From Acinetobacter kyonggiensis (GTDB taxonomy: Bacteria > Pseudomonadota > Gammaproteobacteria > Pseudomonadales > Moraxellaceae), in NCBI RefSeq assembly GCF_900107285.1, contig NZ_FNPK01000004.1, forward strand, positions 161,674 to 225,673: a stretch of 64,000 nt of DNA, read 5' to 3'. Below, in pieces: positions 44,645 to 53,105 of the stretch. The notes under the pieces were generated by a model. That model had not been told where the DNA came from. It saw only the letters and a program-made list of their open reading frames with translations, and did no database searches. The stretch's first letter is position 1. Each line of letters opens with the position of its first letter. The position numbers and the translations under genes are program-made.

Positions 44645-45619
44645 ATGGAAGTTCGACAGCGTAGTTTGATGGCAGGTATTTTAATGGCGGCTTTGGTGGT
44701 TGCACCAATGGCTGAAGCAAAACGTGCAGGTGGTGGTAAAAGCCATGGCATGAGTCGTTCTGCTGCTCCAAGCCAATCTTACCAACAGCCACGTCAAGCT
44801 ACTCCTGCCCCACAACCAACAACAGCACCTACTCAACAAAAATCAGGTTCTGGCGTAGGTAAAATGGTTGCTGCTGGTGTTGCTGGTGCTGCAATTGGTG
44901 CAGTTGCAGCCAATGCAATGGCGGATGATAAACCTGCTGCAAGCAGTGCTGATGCGACTACACAGCAAGAAGAAGAAAAAGGTGGTATTCCGGGTTGGAT
45001 CTGGATTCTTCTTGCAGCAGCAGGCGCATTTTTCTTGTTCCGTAAATTCGGAGCAAAAAAAAAACTAGCCGCCAATAACCCATACGCACCAAACAATGCT
45101 GGAAATACAGCACCGTTTGGTCAACAAACCGCAGCACCACGTACTTCAAATGACAACAGCAATATTTTTGGTCAATCTGTAGGTGGTTCTGCGGGCGCAG
45201 CAACTCATGCTCCGTTTGGAAGCGCTTCGACCAGCAATGGCAATCAATTACCAGATGGTACTGAACCTGCTGCATTCTTACGTGTTGCTCGTCAACGCTT
45301 TAACCATATTCAATCTATGAACACAGCAAGCAATATTGCTGAAATTCAACGTTATTTAACACCTGATCTTTATCAGTCTATGTATAACGACATTATGGCA
45401 AACCAAGACCAAGACGTTGCTGAATTCTCTAACCTCAATGCAATGGTGACAGATTCTGCAAATGAAAATGGTCAATATGTGGTGAGTGTGCGTTTCACGG
45501 GTACTGTAAGTGAAGACTTAAACAGCTTACCGCAATCTTTTGCAGAAATTTGGCATTTCACTAAACCTGCTGGTTCTAACCAAGATTGGTTGGTTGCAGG
45601 TATCCAACAAGAAGCTTAA
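44645..45619 (+). CDS. Tim44-like domain membrane protein
   Basis: A 324-residue protein. A signal peptide-like segment ends at MAEAK (about residue 26). Then come a Pro/Gln/Ala-rich linker, a Gly/Ala-rich hydrophobic stretch (70-93), and a helix IPGWIWILLAAAGAFFLF (about 118-137). Residues about 205-324 form a Tim44-like domain starting AAFLRVARQRFNHIQSMN and including AEIQRYLTPDLYQSM. Bacterial Tim44-like proteins are anchored in the inner membrane with unknown role. The gene is monocistronic with a GTCGC-stem terminator. Confidence 0.82.
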   Translation: MEVRQRSLMAGILMAALVVAPMAEAKRAGGGKSHGMSRSAAPSQSYQQPRQATPAPQPTTAPTQQKSGSGVGKMVAAGVAGAAIGAVAANAMADDKPAASSADATTQQEEEKGGIPGWIWILLAAAGAFFLFRKFGAKKKLAANNPYAPNNAGNTAPFGQQTAAPRTSNDNSNIFGQSVGGSAGAATHAPFGSASTSNGNQLPDGTEPAAFLRVARQRFNHIQSMNTASNIAEIQRYLTPDLYQSMYNDIMANQDQDVAEFSNLNAMVTDSANENGQYVVSVRFTGTVSEDLNSLPQSFAEIWHFTKPAGSNQDWLVAGIQQEA

Positions 45620-45632
45620 GCTCTTTTGGACT

Positions 45633-45660
45633 AAACACAGCGACTTCGGTCGCTGTGTTT
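45633..45660 (+). terminator. Hairpin terminator, TTCG loop
   Basis: AAACACAGCGAC pairs with GTCGCTGTGTTT around TTCG. The T tract is only TTT and so termination strength is uncertain. Confidence 0.75.
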
Positions 45661-45793
45661 GCTTAACAACTGCAAGAATCTATCACCAATTCCGTTTGCC
45701 ATTTTTTGCCACATCATCCCTTCTAAAATAAATAATGCGATAAAGAAATATTATTTAATCGTGCATTTTGTTAAATCAATCATTTTAAACATT

Positions 45794-45820
45794 AATAATA
45801 ATTGTTATCATTTTCATTAT
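45794..45820. promoter_or_regulatory. Putative Fur box
   Basis: The segment AATAATAATTGTTATCATTT followed by TCATTAT is a run of NAT triplets in the A/T pattern of Fur boxes (GATAATGATAATCATTATC). It lies about 35 bases before the DUF3649-PepSY-DUF3325 operon. Iron-responsive repression is inferred. Confidence 0.55.
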
Positions 45821-45853
45821 AAACAATCACGCTTCGTAATAATTGAATTTAAA

Positions 45854-46207
45854 ATGATGAATAGTTCCCAACTTGATGCTTTGGCAACAAATCACCTTGC
45901 CACTTCAGCAGCTAAAAAAACGCAGCAAAAGTCTTTATTACTCGCTTACCGTTTTATGATTTTCTATCGTTTTATGCTAGCGCTGATAGGCGGTTATGTT
46001 CTGGCGAGTTTAAGTGCGATGGTTATTGCACAATACTTTGCTGAATCTCGGGGTAGTGCTGCAATGAGTGCGACTCTCGTTGCTTTTACACTTTGGGCAT
46101 GTGCATTTATCTGGGTTTTTATGGTCAACAAGACACTAAAAGCCAGTCTAGGTATTGTTCTCCCAAGTCTCTTCTTATTTGTTATTTATAAGTTTTTAGG
46201 AAACTAA
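45854..46207 (+). CDS. DUF3649 iron-uptake membrane protein
   Basis: A 117-residue membrane protein with three hydrophobic helices (about 38-62, 75-98 and 100-115). The ATG at 45854 is chosen because the open frame back to 45659 runs through the terminator and Fur box. DUF3649, PepSY-TM and DUF3325 form a recurrent trio beside siderophore receptors in Pseudomonas and Acinetobacter, thought to reduce or move iron at the inner membrane. It begins the trio and ends one base before the PepSY gene. Confidence 0.75.
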   Translation: MMNSSQLDALATNHLATSAAKKTQQKSLLLAYRFMIFYRFMLALIGGYVLASLSAMVIAQYFAESRGSAAMSATLVAFTLWACAFIWVFMVNKTLKASLGIVLPSLFLFVIYKFLGN

Positions 46208-46208
46208 T

Positions 46209-47921
46209 ATGCGCGTAGATGCAAAACAGGAAGGGCCTCGCCAGTCCATGTCATGGTTACATACTTGGGCAAGTTTAATTCTTGGTTGGTTATTGTATGC
46301 AATATTCTTGACCGGTACTTTAAGCTTTTTCCAAAATGAAATCACGGTTTGGATGAAACCTGAATTACACCAATCTGTACCTCAGAGCAGTCAAATTCAA
46401 CAAACGCAAGTGGCGCTCAATTATTTACAAAAAAACCATCCGAATGCTGGCAGTTGGAATATTCAACTGCCAAATGCACGGCAAAATACAACCCTACTTA
46501 ATATTCGTAAAATTGGTGAAGATCCTCGCGCACGGCGTGGCGGTGAACGAATCACCTTAGATAGCGCAACAGGTGAAGTACTTGAAGCACGCGATACTCG
46601 TGGTGGTAGTTTCCTCTATCGTTTCCATTTTGAATTGTATGGCTTACCACGATTATGGACACGTTGGCTGGTTGGAATTGCAACCCTACTTATGCTGGTT
46701 GCCATTATTAGCGGTGTGATTACCCATAAAAAAATCTTTAAAGACTTCTTTACCTTCCGTGCAGGTAAAGGACAACGCTCTTGGTTAGATGCACACAATG
46801 CCACTGCTGTACTTGCCCTACCCTTTCATATCATGATTACTTTTAGTGGCTTATTACTGCTGCTGTTTACACTCATGCCTTGGGGAATTAACCAAATTTA
46901 TGAAAACCGAGGACAATTCTTACAAGAGCAAAGTCGTGCACTGGTCGAAAATAAAGAAAATAGAACCGAACGCGCCGAGGGGCGTCATACTGATCGTCAA
47001 AATAATTCACAAGCTCTTGGTGAAAATACCGAACAAGCTGGTGAAAAACGTCAACAGCGTCAAAAACTTAAAGCTCAACCCGCACCTTTGGCAGACATAG
47101 CACCTATTTTGGCGACTGCACAACAAAAGTGGAAAGACAATCCTGTAGGTTCAATCACGATCATTGCGCCAAATACCAATCAAGGCAAAATTGAATTACG
47201 TGCCTTATTGGGGGAAAGTGTTGCTCATCGCAATGTTTATGACAGCTTAGAATTTAATGCTGTGACAGGTCAAAACATCACAGATGACAGTTCACGTCTA
47301 AAAAATCCATCTGTACCAATGGCTATTTATAATGTCGTGACCGTACTCCATGAAGCCCGTGGTGTCGATTTAGCCCTACGTTGGTTATTGTTCTGTTCAG
47401 GTATCGTTGGCACATTGATGGTGGCAACAGGTCTAATATTATGGTGTGTAAAACGTGCCCCTCAGCAACAAAAACAAGGTTATAAATCCTTTGGTTATCG
47501 TGTTGTCGAAGTCACTAATATTACAGCGATTATTGGTTTACCCATTGCCTGTGCTGCATATTTTTATGCCAACCGTTTTATTCCTGCTGAAATGGACATG
47601 CGTTCAGACTGGGAAATTCGTAGCTTCTTTATCATCTGGCTACTCAGTTTAATTTATGCTGCGATTCGTCCACACCGTCAAGCATGGTTAGAATTACTTA
47701 TTTTTGCAACAGTTGCATTTGCCCTGTTACCTGTTATTAACTTTATGACAGGTGGTCAAGCCTTATGGAACAGTATTGCCAATGAGCAATGGATGATCGC
47801 TTCATTTGATTTAGCCATGTGGCTACTTGCAATCTTGTTCTTCTATTCTTATCAGAAAGTGAAAAATCACAAAGGTCTCCCCGTTAAAAAAGCCAAAGTT
47901 ACTCAGGAGCCTGAAGCATGA
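46209..47921 (+). CDS. PepSY-associated TM domain protein (PiuB-like)
   Basis: A 570-residue inner-membrane protein of the PepSY_TM family, relatives of which (PiuB, FegC, FsrB) act in iron uptake as ferric-siderophore reductases. It opens SMSWLHTWASLILGWLLYAIFLTG, has HFELYGLPRLWTRWLVGI, a helix near 175-190, another at 195-220 with HIMITFSGLL, a hydrophilic linker rich in Glu/Arg/Gln (about 240-300), and further helices from 395 on. Conserved histidines in the helices are consistent with haem or iron binding. It is the second gene of the Fur-box operon; four bases overlap the next gene. Confidence 0.82.
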   Translation: MRVDAKQEGPRQSMSWLHTWASLILGWLLYAIFLTGTLSFFQNEITVWMKPELHQSVPQSSQIQQTQVALNYLQKNHPNAGSWNIQLPNARQNTTLLNIRKIGEDPRARRGGERITLDSATGEVLEARDTRGGSFLYRFHFELYGLPRLWTRWLVGIATLLMLVAIISGVITHKKIFKDFFTFRAGKGQRSWLDAHNATAVLALPFHIMITFSGLLLLLFTLMPWGINQIYENRGQFLQEQSRALVENKENRTERAEGRHTDRQNNSQALGENTEQAGEKRQQRQKLKAQPAPLADIAPILATAQQKWKDNPVGSITIIAPNTNQGKIELRALLGESVAHRNVYDSLEFNAVTGQNITDDSSRLKNPSVPMAIYNVVTVLHEARGVDLALRWLLFCSGIVGTLMVATGLILWCVKRAPQQQKQGYKSFGYRVVEVTNITAIIGLPIACAAYFYANRFIPAEMDMRSDWEIRSFFIIWLLSLIYAAIRPHRQAWLELLIFATVAFALLPVINFMTGGQALWNSIANEQWMIASFDLAMWLLAILFFYSYQKVKNHKGLPVKKAKVTQEPEA

Positions 47922-48256
47922 TTTTTTTCATCCTGATTTGGTCAATCTGTACTGTGGCATTTTTTGCTTTAGCAAGTTGCATGTCAAAACATCAAAAGCA
48001 AATTTTTGGTCGTGAATTAACAGCATCAAAAACTAAACTTGCAACGCTTGTAGGCTGGGTATTATTAATCATTGCACTGGTGATCTGTATCACTCATGGC
48101 AACTTAAGCAATATGATCAGTTATTGGATTGGCGCACTAACCTTCTCTGCGTTATTTGTCGGTTTATGTTTAAGTTATTTTGTACATAAAGCAAAACAAT
48201 GGGTGATGGCGTGTATTTTGATTGCTATTTTAAGTTGCATAACCTATCTCATCTAA
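47918..48256 (+). CDS. DUF3325 membrane protein
   Basis: A 112-residue protein with four hydrophobic helices (about 3-20, 43-60, 70-90, 93-111). DUF3325 occurs almost only next to DUF3649 and PepSY-TM proteins, and the four-base overlap with the preceding gene indicates translational coupling. Its residues ASCMSKHQKQIFGRELT are characteristic. No enzyme motif is visible; it is presumably an accessory subunit. No TonB-dependent receptor follows, unlike in many pseudomonads. Confidence 0.78.
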   Translation: MIFFILIWSICTVAFFALASCMSKHQKQIFGRELTASKTKLATLVGWVLLIIALVICITHGNLSNMISYWIGALTFSALFVGLCLSYFVHKAKQWVMACILIAILSCITYLI

Positions 48257-48282
48257 GCGTTCAAAATTAAATAACAGCTTGA

Positions 48283-48310
48283 AAAAGCCAATCTATGGAT
48301 TGGTTTTTTT
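48283..48310 (+). terminator. Rho-independent terminator of the iron operon
   Basis: CCAATC and GATTGG form the core, extended by A/T pairs and followed by TTTTTTT, 30 bases after the DUF3325 stop. Confidence 0.8.
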
Positions 48311-48355
48311 ACGCCGACCATTTACGCTATACACATTATGTCCTTTGGATTTGTT

Positions 48356-48865
48356 ATGTCTGATCTCCCTATTTCTACAGAACTGTTTAATCGTGCCATG
48401 GCAGGTAATCGTGATGCACAATTTGAACTTGCTGAAATTTATATGCAAAGTGAAAATGAAGAACATGTTGCACTGGCTGAAGAATGGGCGCTAAAAGCCG
48501 CACAATTAGGTCATGTTGAAGCCATGTACTGGTTAGGTGAAGGCTATACTTTCTATGCAAAAGATATGTTAGAAGAAGATCCTGAAGAGGCAAAAACCTA
48601 TTTTGAACATGCATACCGCTGGTTAGAACAAGCCAGTAAACATAAACACCCTGCTGCAATTTTAGAGCTATCAAATTTTTACCGTCGTGGCGATGTGGTT
48701 GAAAAAGATGTCGCGAAATCGGTTGAATTGGTCAAACAAGCAGCCGAACTGGGTGAACTTCAAGCGATGCGTGATTTAGTCTGTATATATGAACATGGTT
48801 TAGGTGTAGAGATTGATGAAGAAAAAGCAGATTATTGGAATGAGAAAGTCAAAGCTGCTGAATAA
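48356..48865 (+). CDS. Sel1-like repeat (TPR) protein
   Basis: A 169-residue soluble helical protein. Sel1-type repeats are visible: AMAGNRDAQFELAEIYMQ, KAAQLGHVEAMYWLGEGY, QASKHKHPAAILELSNFYRRGD and KQAAELGELQAMRDLVCIYEHGLG. The ATG at 48356 is chosen over that at 48338 because the added residues (MSFGFV) are not conserved in type and a GGA lies before 48356. Such proteins scaffold protein complexes; the partner is unknown. It is a single gene. Confidence 0.82.
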   Translation: MSDLPISTELFNRAMAGNRDAQFELAEIYMQSENEEHVALAEEWALKAAQLGHVEAMYWLGEGYTFYAKDMLEEDPEEAKTYFEHAYRWLEQASKHKHPAAILELSNFYRRGDVVEKDVAKSVELVKQAAELGELQAMRDLVCIYEHGLGVEIDEEKADYWNEKVKAAE

Positions 48866-48870
48866 ATTCA

Positions 48871-48904
48871 ACCAAGAAGCCTATCGAATGATGGGCTTCT
48901 TGGT
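48871..48904. terminator. Hairpin between convergent genes
   Basis: ACCAAGAAGCC pairs perfectly with GGCTTCTTGGT over 11 bp with a 12-base loop. There is no T tract on either side, so terminator activity is likely but unproven. Confidence 0.55.
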
Positions 48905-48913
48905 CTGCGCGAA

Positions 48914-49846
48914 TTAAAATTTATGAACAAAAATAATCTCTAAATCCTGCTTTGGCAGAAAATTCTTTTCAAGCATTTGAAAGCGTGTTGGGCTCATTTT
49001 AGTCACCTTTCCAGCCCAGCAAAAAGAGACCAACTCATCTGTGTCACGTTCAACTGTGAGCTTAAAGTGCTCAATCGGTTTAGCCCAATTGGCACCCGTT
49101 TTTAAAATATAGCCCAAAGCTGAATAAGGTGCATGCTGTGACTTGGCTTTCTTTAAACCCGCTTTAAAATTACCATCCATGCAATACGCTTTTTCATCTT
49201 CTGCTGGATATAAGGACACTGAACCACCGACCAATGGTGCATATTGGTGCTGTACACGCGTCAATGAGCTGGCTTTAAAGCTTTGCTGCCAACTGTAAAT
49301 CACTTGAGAAGACCACACTATTGCTTCACTTTGACTCTTTGGCAAAATATTTTTTAACTGTACATTAGGACAACGTCTTAATTTATTTTCAAACAATTCA
49401 TATTCATAGGTTTTTCTATTCCACGGATTCAGCATTTCAGTTTGCGTAAAACCACATTGCTTAAATAGCTCGGTTGCATCAATGGGTTTTGAGTGCTCAT
49501 CTTTTTGGATAAATGTTCTCACATGCATTTCTGGCTGAATATTTTTACCATTCACCTGTACCTTAAAGCTGTTCAGCAATTTTTCGGTATCTGCAAAATC
49601 TGATTCAAAAAAATTCTCTATCGGCGGAAGCGGAAAAAGTACTGTTTCAGAAATGTCTTTATTGGTTAAGTTTTTAAATTGATAATCCACTTTAATCTGA
49701 TTTTTACTAATGAATAAGTCTTCACTGTACATTTGAATATTATTATTTTTCAGATACTGCACACCACCCGTAGAGACGTAGCCAGTACTGTCATTGGCAC
49801 TAATTTGCATTGAAATAAATGCCAATATTCCGATGATCTTTTTCAT
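48914..49846 (-). CDS. DUF4424-family exported protein
   Basis: A 310-residue periplasmic or surface protein with a signal peptide (cleavage near ISA-ND, residues 16-18). The mature start NDSTGYVSTGGVQYLKNNNIQMYSEDLFIS, with LFPLPPIENFFE, matches the DUF4424 pattern. Four cysteines (about 138, 158, 232 and 278) may form disulphides. No function is known for the domain. It follows the C39-like gene by about 40 bp on the same strand. Confidence 0.75.
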   Translation of the reverse strand: MKKIIGILAFISMQISANDSTGYVSTGGVQYLKNNNIQMYSEDLFISKNQIKVDYQFKNLTNKDISETVLFPLPPIENFFESDFADTEKLLNSFKVQVNGKNIQPEMHVRTFIQKDEHSKPIDATELFKQCGFTQTEMLNPWNRKTYEYELFENKLRRCPNVQLKNILPKSQSEAIVWSSQVIYSWQQSFKASSLTRVQHQYAPLVGGSVSLYPAEDEKAYCMDGNFKAGLKKAKSQHAPYSALGYILKTGANWAKPIEHFKLTVERDTDELVSFCWAGKVTKMSPTRFQMLEKNFLPKQDLEIIFVHKF

Positions 49847-49885
49847 TTTTAACTTCTTCTTTAATCTTTATTTTTCTGAAAATAT

Positions 49886-50401
49886 TCAAGAATTTGAATT
49901 ATCAATCACGATCACTTGTCGGCAGATGCCCTCTGCTTGACGCTGTTGTTCAAAAACAGATGCAGACATTGGTTCAAAAGAATCAAAGAAGCAGATTTCC
50001 TGCTCATCTATCGAATAAACCAGTGAGTGGTTTCCGACCTCTTCTAGAGTATCGTAATACACAATGACAAATTTATTTTGCTCAAATGCCTGTTGAATTT
50101 GCTGATAATGAATTGCGGGTAAAACAGGAAGTTTCAGTTGTTCTGCTTCGGCATAGCTCAATTTTTCTTGTTCTTGAAGATTGGGGTCTTCATCGGTATA
50201 AAATTGAACATTAAAACCAAATTTTTTTAATCCCACAGCTAAGCCAATGGTTGCCGTACCATGTTCTGCTTCGTAACCACAGACCTCTATCAGTTGCTCA
50301 ATATCAGCATCTATACCTAAATGTTGCAGCATCATCCATACAGCATAAATACCGCCATTTGCTTCAAGGTTCATTAAGGATTCAGGGATATTCAAAGCCA
50401 T
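49886..50401 (-). CDS. C39-peptidase-like protein without the catalytic Cys
   Basis: A 171-residue soluble protein from the ATG at 50401 (MALNIPESLMNLEANGGIYA). The fold order fits C39-like peptidases: an N-terminal helix where the family has DCGPAA but this protein reads NGGIYA, LKKFGFNVQFY, IVYYDTLEEVGNHSLVY with the His, and FFDSFEP with the Asp. The catalytic cysteine is thus replaced by Gly; any role as a protease is doubtful. The open frame to 50512 runs into the SAH riboswitch of ahcY, so the shorter start is preferred. No signal peptide is seen. Confidence 0.6.
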   Translation of the reverse strand: MALNIPESLMNLEANGGIYAVWMMLQHLGIDADIEQLIEVCGYEAEHGTATIGLAVGLKKFGFNVQFYTDEDPNLQEQEKLSYAEAEQLKLPVLPAIHYQQIQQAFEQNKFVIVYYDTLEEVGNHSLVYSIDEQEICFFDSFEPMSASVFEQQRQAEGICRQVIVIDNSNS

Positions 50402-50448
50402 AATACAATTCAAAAAAGATGATTGTGTTGATAATAAGCAAAACGACA

Positions 50449-50477
50449 TTGGAACTACAACAATTTCCAAGTACAAT
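50449..50477 (+). promoter_or_regulatory. Putative ahcY promoter
   Basis: TTGGAA and TACAAT are separated by exactly 17 bases. The predicted start, near 50484, is where the riboswitch fold begins, so position supports it. Confidence 0.6.
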
Positions 50478-50485
50478 ATGCAACT

Positions 50486-50565
50486 CGTCGAGGGGTGCTG
50501 CGACTTTTTCACAGGCTGATTTTCAAAAACAGTAATGTGAAATCGCTAGGCTCGACAATTCGGTC
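50486..50565 (+). promoter_or_regulatory. S-adenosylhomocysteine (SAH) riboswitch
   Basis: P1 is formed by GTCGAG (50487-50492) and CTCGAC (50551-50556). Between them GAGGGGTGCTGCGAC differs at two positions from the SAH-riboswitch core GAGGAGCGCUGCGAC, a second hairpin pairs TTTCACA (50507-50513) with TGTGAAA (50536-50542), and GCTAGGCTCGAC matches the conserved CCAGGCUCG part. SAH riboswitches lie upstream of ahcY/metH genes and switch expression on when SAH rises. About 98 bases separate it from the ahcY start. Confidence 0.88.
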
Positions 50566-50662
50566 AAAGCTTCTGTAAAACACTGGTTTTGATTAACAAC
50601 GGCATCCGCGAACATAACGATCCAATCTATTTTTATTGTTATTTAATAACTAGGAGATCCTG

Positions 50663-52045
50663 ATGAACGCGGTTACTGCTTCATTTACAGATTATAAAGT
50701 TGCTGATATTTCACTTGCTGATTACGGCCGTAAAGAAATCAAACTTGCTGAAGCTGAAATGCCAGCATTGATGGGTTTACGTCGCCGTTATACTGCTGCA
50801 AAACCACTTGCTGGCGCAAAAATCCTCGGCTGTATCCACATGACCATTCAAACTGCGGTTCTCATTGAAACCCTAGTTGAATTGGGCGCAGAAGTTCGTT
50901 GGACATCTTGCAACATCTTCTCGACTCAAGACCATGCTGCTGCTGCAATTGCTGCATCTGGCGTTCCTGTATTTGCTTGGAAAGGCGAAACAGAAGAAGA
51001 ATACATGTGGTGCCTTGAACAACAAATTAATGTGAACGGCAAACCTTGGGATGCCAACATGATTTTAGATGATGGCGGTGACTTAACTGCTGTTGTTCAT
51101 GACAAATATCCTGAACTGATTGCGAAAATCCACGGTATTACTGAAGAAACCACAACAGGTGTTCAACGTCTTTTAGAAATGTGGAAAGACGGTTCTTTAA
51201 AAGTTCCTGCAATCAACGTAAACGATTCAGTCACTAAATCTAAAAATGACAACAAATACGGTTGCCGTCACTCATTGAATGATGCCATCAAACGCGGTAC
51301 TGACATGTTAATGTCTGGTCGTCGTGCATTAGTGATCGGTTACGGTGATGTAGGTAAAGGTTCTGCGCAATCACTTCGTCAAGAAGGCATGATTGTACGT
51401 GTTACTGAAGTTGATCCAATCTGTGCAATGCAAGCATGTATGGATGGCTATGAAGTTGTTTCTCCATACAAAAATGGCGTTCAAACGGGTAAAAAAGAAG
51501 ATGTAAATGCTGATCTTCTTCAAAATACTGATTTGATCGTAACAACTACGGGTAACTACCACGTGTGTGATGCTGCAATGCTTGATACTTTAAAAGCAGG
51601 TGCTGTGGTTTGTAACATCGGTCACTTTGACACTGAAATCGACACCAACTATTTACGTGGCTACAAGTGGGTTGAAGTTAAACCTCAAGTACACCAAGTG
51701 TATCGTACAGAAAACGATAACGATTACTTAATCCTTCTTTCAGAAGGTCGTTTGGTCAACCTTGGTAATGCAACAGGTCACCCATCACGTATCATGGATG
51801 GTTCTTTTGCCAATCAAGTATTAGGTCAAATGCACTTATTCGCTGAAAAATTTGCGGATCTTGCGGAAGATCAAAAACAAGCTGCAATTCGTGTAGAACT
51901 GCTTCCTAAGAAATTAGATGAAGAAGTTGCTGCGGCAATGGTTGCTGGTTTTGGTGGCGTATTGACTCAGTTAACTCAAGTACAAGCAGACTACTTGCGT
52001 GTTCCTGTTGAAGGCCCATTCAAATCTGACTCTTATAAATACTAA
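50663..52045 (+). CDS. ahcY: S-adenosylhomocysteine hydrolase
   Basis: A 460-residue NAD-dependent enzyme that splits SAH into adenosine and homocysteine and so relieves inhibition of methyltransferases. Clear blocks: [64 protein letters not shown], the NAD-binding [15 protein letters not shown] (about 225), and the C-terminal KSDSYKY that closes on the cofactor. The length, with the insert typical of bacterial enzymes, is normal. AGGAG precedes the ATG. SAH riboswitch control is visible upstream, and metF follows. Confidence 0.97.
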   Translation: MNAVTASFTDYKVADISLADYGRKEIKLAEAEMPALMGLRRRYTAAKPLAGAKILGCIHMTIQTAVLIETLVELGAEVRWTSCNIFSTQDHAAAAIAASGVPVFAWKGETEEEYMWCLEQQINVNGKPWDANMILDDGGDLTAVVHDKYPELIAKIHGITEETTTGVQRLLEMWKDGSLKVPAINVNDSVTKSKNDNKYGCRHSLNDAIKRGTDMLMSGRRALVIGYGDVGKGSAQSLRQEGMIVRVTEVDPICAMQACMDGYEVVSPYKNGVQTGKKEDVNADLLQNTDLIVTTTGNYHVCDAAMLDTLKAGAVVCNIGHFDTEIDTNYLRGYKWVEVKPQVHQVYRTENDNDYLILLSEGRLVNLGNATGHPSRIMDGSFANQVLGQMHLFAEKFADLAEDQKQAAIRVELLPKKLDEEVAAAMVAGFGGVLTQLTQVQADYLRVPVEGPFKSDSYKY

Positions 52046-52055
52046 GTTCTTAATA

Positions 52056-52196
52056 CCTCTCCCTAGCCCTCACTTGCGCTGAACTTTAAAGCAATGCTTA
52101 AAGCACGCTCAGGAGAGGGAATTTTGATTACAAAATGAATAGGGAGTTCCTTCTCTTGCGCCATATATGGCTCAGGGAGAAGGTTAGGATGAGGGT
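52056..52196. repeat. Tandem hairpin repeat (intergenic inverted-repeat element)
   Basis: Two related units in tandem between ahcY and metF. The first runs CCTCTCC ... TTGCGC ... GCTCAGGAGAGG with inner CTTTAAAG; the second runs CCTTCTCTTGCGCC ATATA GGCTCAGGGAGAAGG. The outer ends, CCTCTCCCTAGCCCTCA and AGGTTAGGATGAGGG, are near-complements too, so the whole block can also fold as one. This looks like one of the small dispersed repeats common in gammaproteobacterial chromosomes. It may act as a boundary element or mRNA stabiliser. Confidence 0.6.
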
Positions 52197-52233
52197 TAAA
52201 ATTTTAAATATTTATAAAAAAAGGATTTGAAAA

Positions 52234-53070
52234 ATGAGCAAACGTATTCCAGTTTCGTTTGAATTTTTTCCGACCAAAACTGATGTGGGTGCAGAAAAAC
52301 TTCGTGTCGTTCATCAAGAATTGCAACTGCTTAATCCTGAGTTCTTTTCAGTAACTTATGGTGCTGGCGGTTCAACACGTGAACGTACACTTGCTGCAAT
52401 CAACGATTTTAATGGTAAAGGCACACCCGTTGCCCCTCACCTGTCTTGTATTGGTGATGACAAAGCACGTATTGCTGAATTGCTCGATTTGTATAAATCA
52501 CAAGGCATTGACCGTATCGTTGCACTGCGTGGCGACTTACCTTCAGGTCAAGTGGGTCTAGGTGAATTACCCTACGCCTCTGATTTAGTGGCATTCATTC
52601 GTGAACATTCTGGTGATCACTTCCATATTGAAGTCGCAGCCTACCCTGAAATGCATCCACAAGCCGAAAGCTTTGATCAAGACATTCAAAACTTTATCAC
52701 TAAAGCTCGTGCAGGTGCCAATTCAGCATTGACTCAATTCTTCTTTAATCCAGATGCGTATTTCTACTTTGTCGATCGCTTACAAAAAGAAGGCGTTGAT
52801 CTTCCTGTAGCGCCTGGCATTATGCCGATTACCAATGCCAGCAATCTAATTCGCTTTGCAGATGGTACGGGTGCTGAAATCCCACGTTGGATTCGTAAAC
52901 AATTAGCCACTTATGGTGATGATAGCGCAAGCATTAAAGCCTTTGGTCATGAAGTCGTGGTGAAACTCTGTGAACGCCTAATTGCAGGCGGTGCACCAAG
53001 TCTACACTTCTACACCATGAACCAGACTGAGCCTAATCGTCAACTTGTGCTTGACTTAGGTTTAGCATAA
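52234..53070 (+). CDS. metF: Methylenetetrahydrofolate reductase
   Basis: A 278-residue FAD enzyme producing 5-methyltetrahydrofolate for methionine synthesis. The start SFEFFPTKTDVGAEKL contains the catalytic Glu box; FFSVTYGAGGST, LSCIGDD, ALRGDLP and ADALTQFFFNPD-like ANSALTQFFFNPDAYF segments follow. It is slightly shorter than E. coli MetF (296). Its place right after ahcY suits the methyl cycle, and it has its own Shine-Dalgarno (AAGGA) after the repeat block. Confidence 0.94.
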   Translation: MSKRIPVSFEFFPTKTDVGAEKLRVVHQELQLLNPEFFSVTYGAGGSTRERTLAAINDFNGKGTPVAPHLSCIGDDKARIAELLDLYKSQGIDRIVALRGDLPSGQVGLGELPYASDLVAFIREHSGDHFHIEVAAYPEMHPQAESFDQDIQNFITKARAGANSALTQFFFNPDAYFYFVDRLQKEGVDLPVAPGIMPITNASNLIRFADGTGAEIPRWIRKQLATYGDDSASIKAFGHEVVVKLCERLIAGGAPSLHFYTMNQTEPNRQLVLDLGLA

Positions 53071-53105
53071 TTTTTCTTTTCACCGATTTTTGAGAGTAAT
53101 ACCAC

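Noticed and set aside
45659..45853. Upstream extension of the DUF3649 frame
   Set aside because: It would read through the TTCG-loop terminator and the Fur-like site; family homology starts at 45854.
50402..50512. Longer N-terminus of the C39-like protein
   Set aside because: It overlaps the SAH riboswitch and ahcY promoter on the other strand and the extra residues look random.
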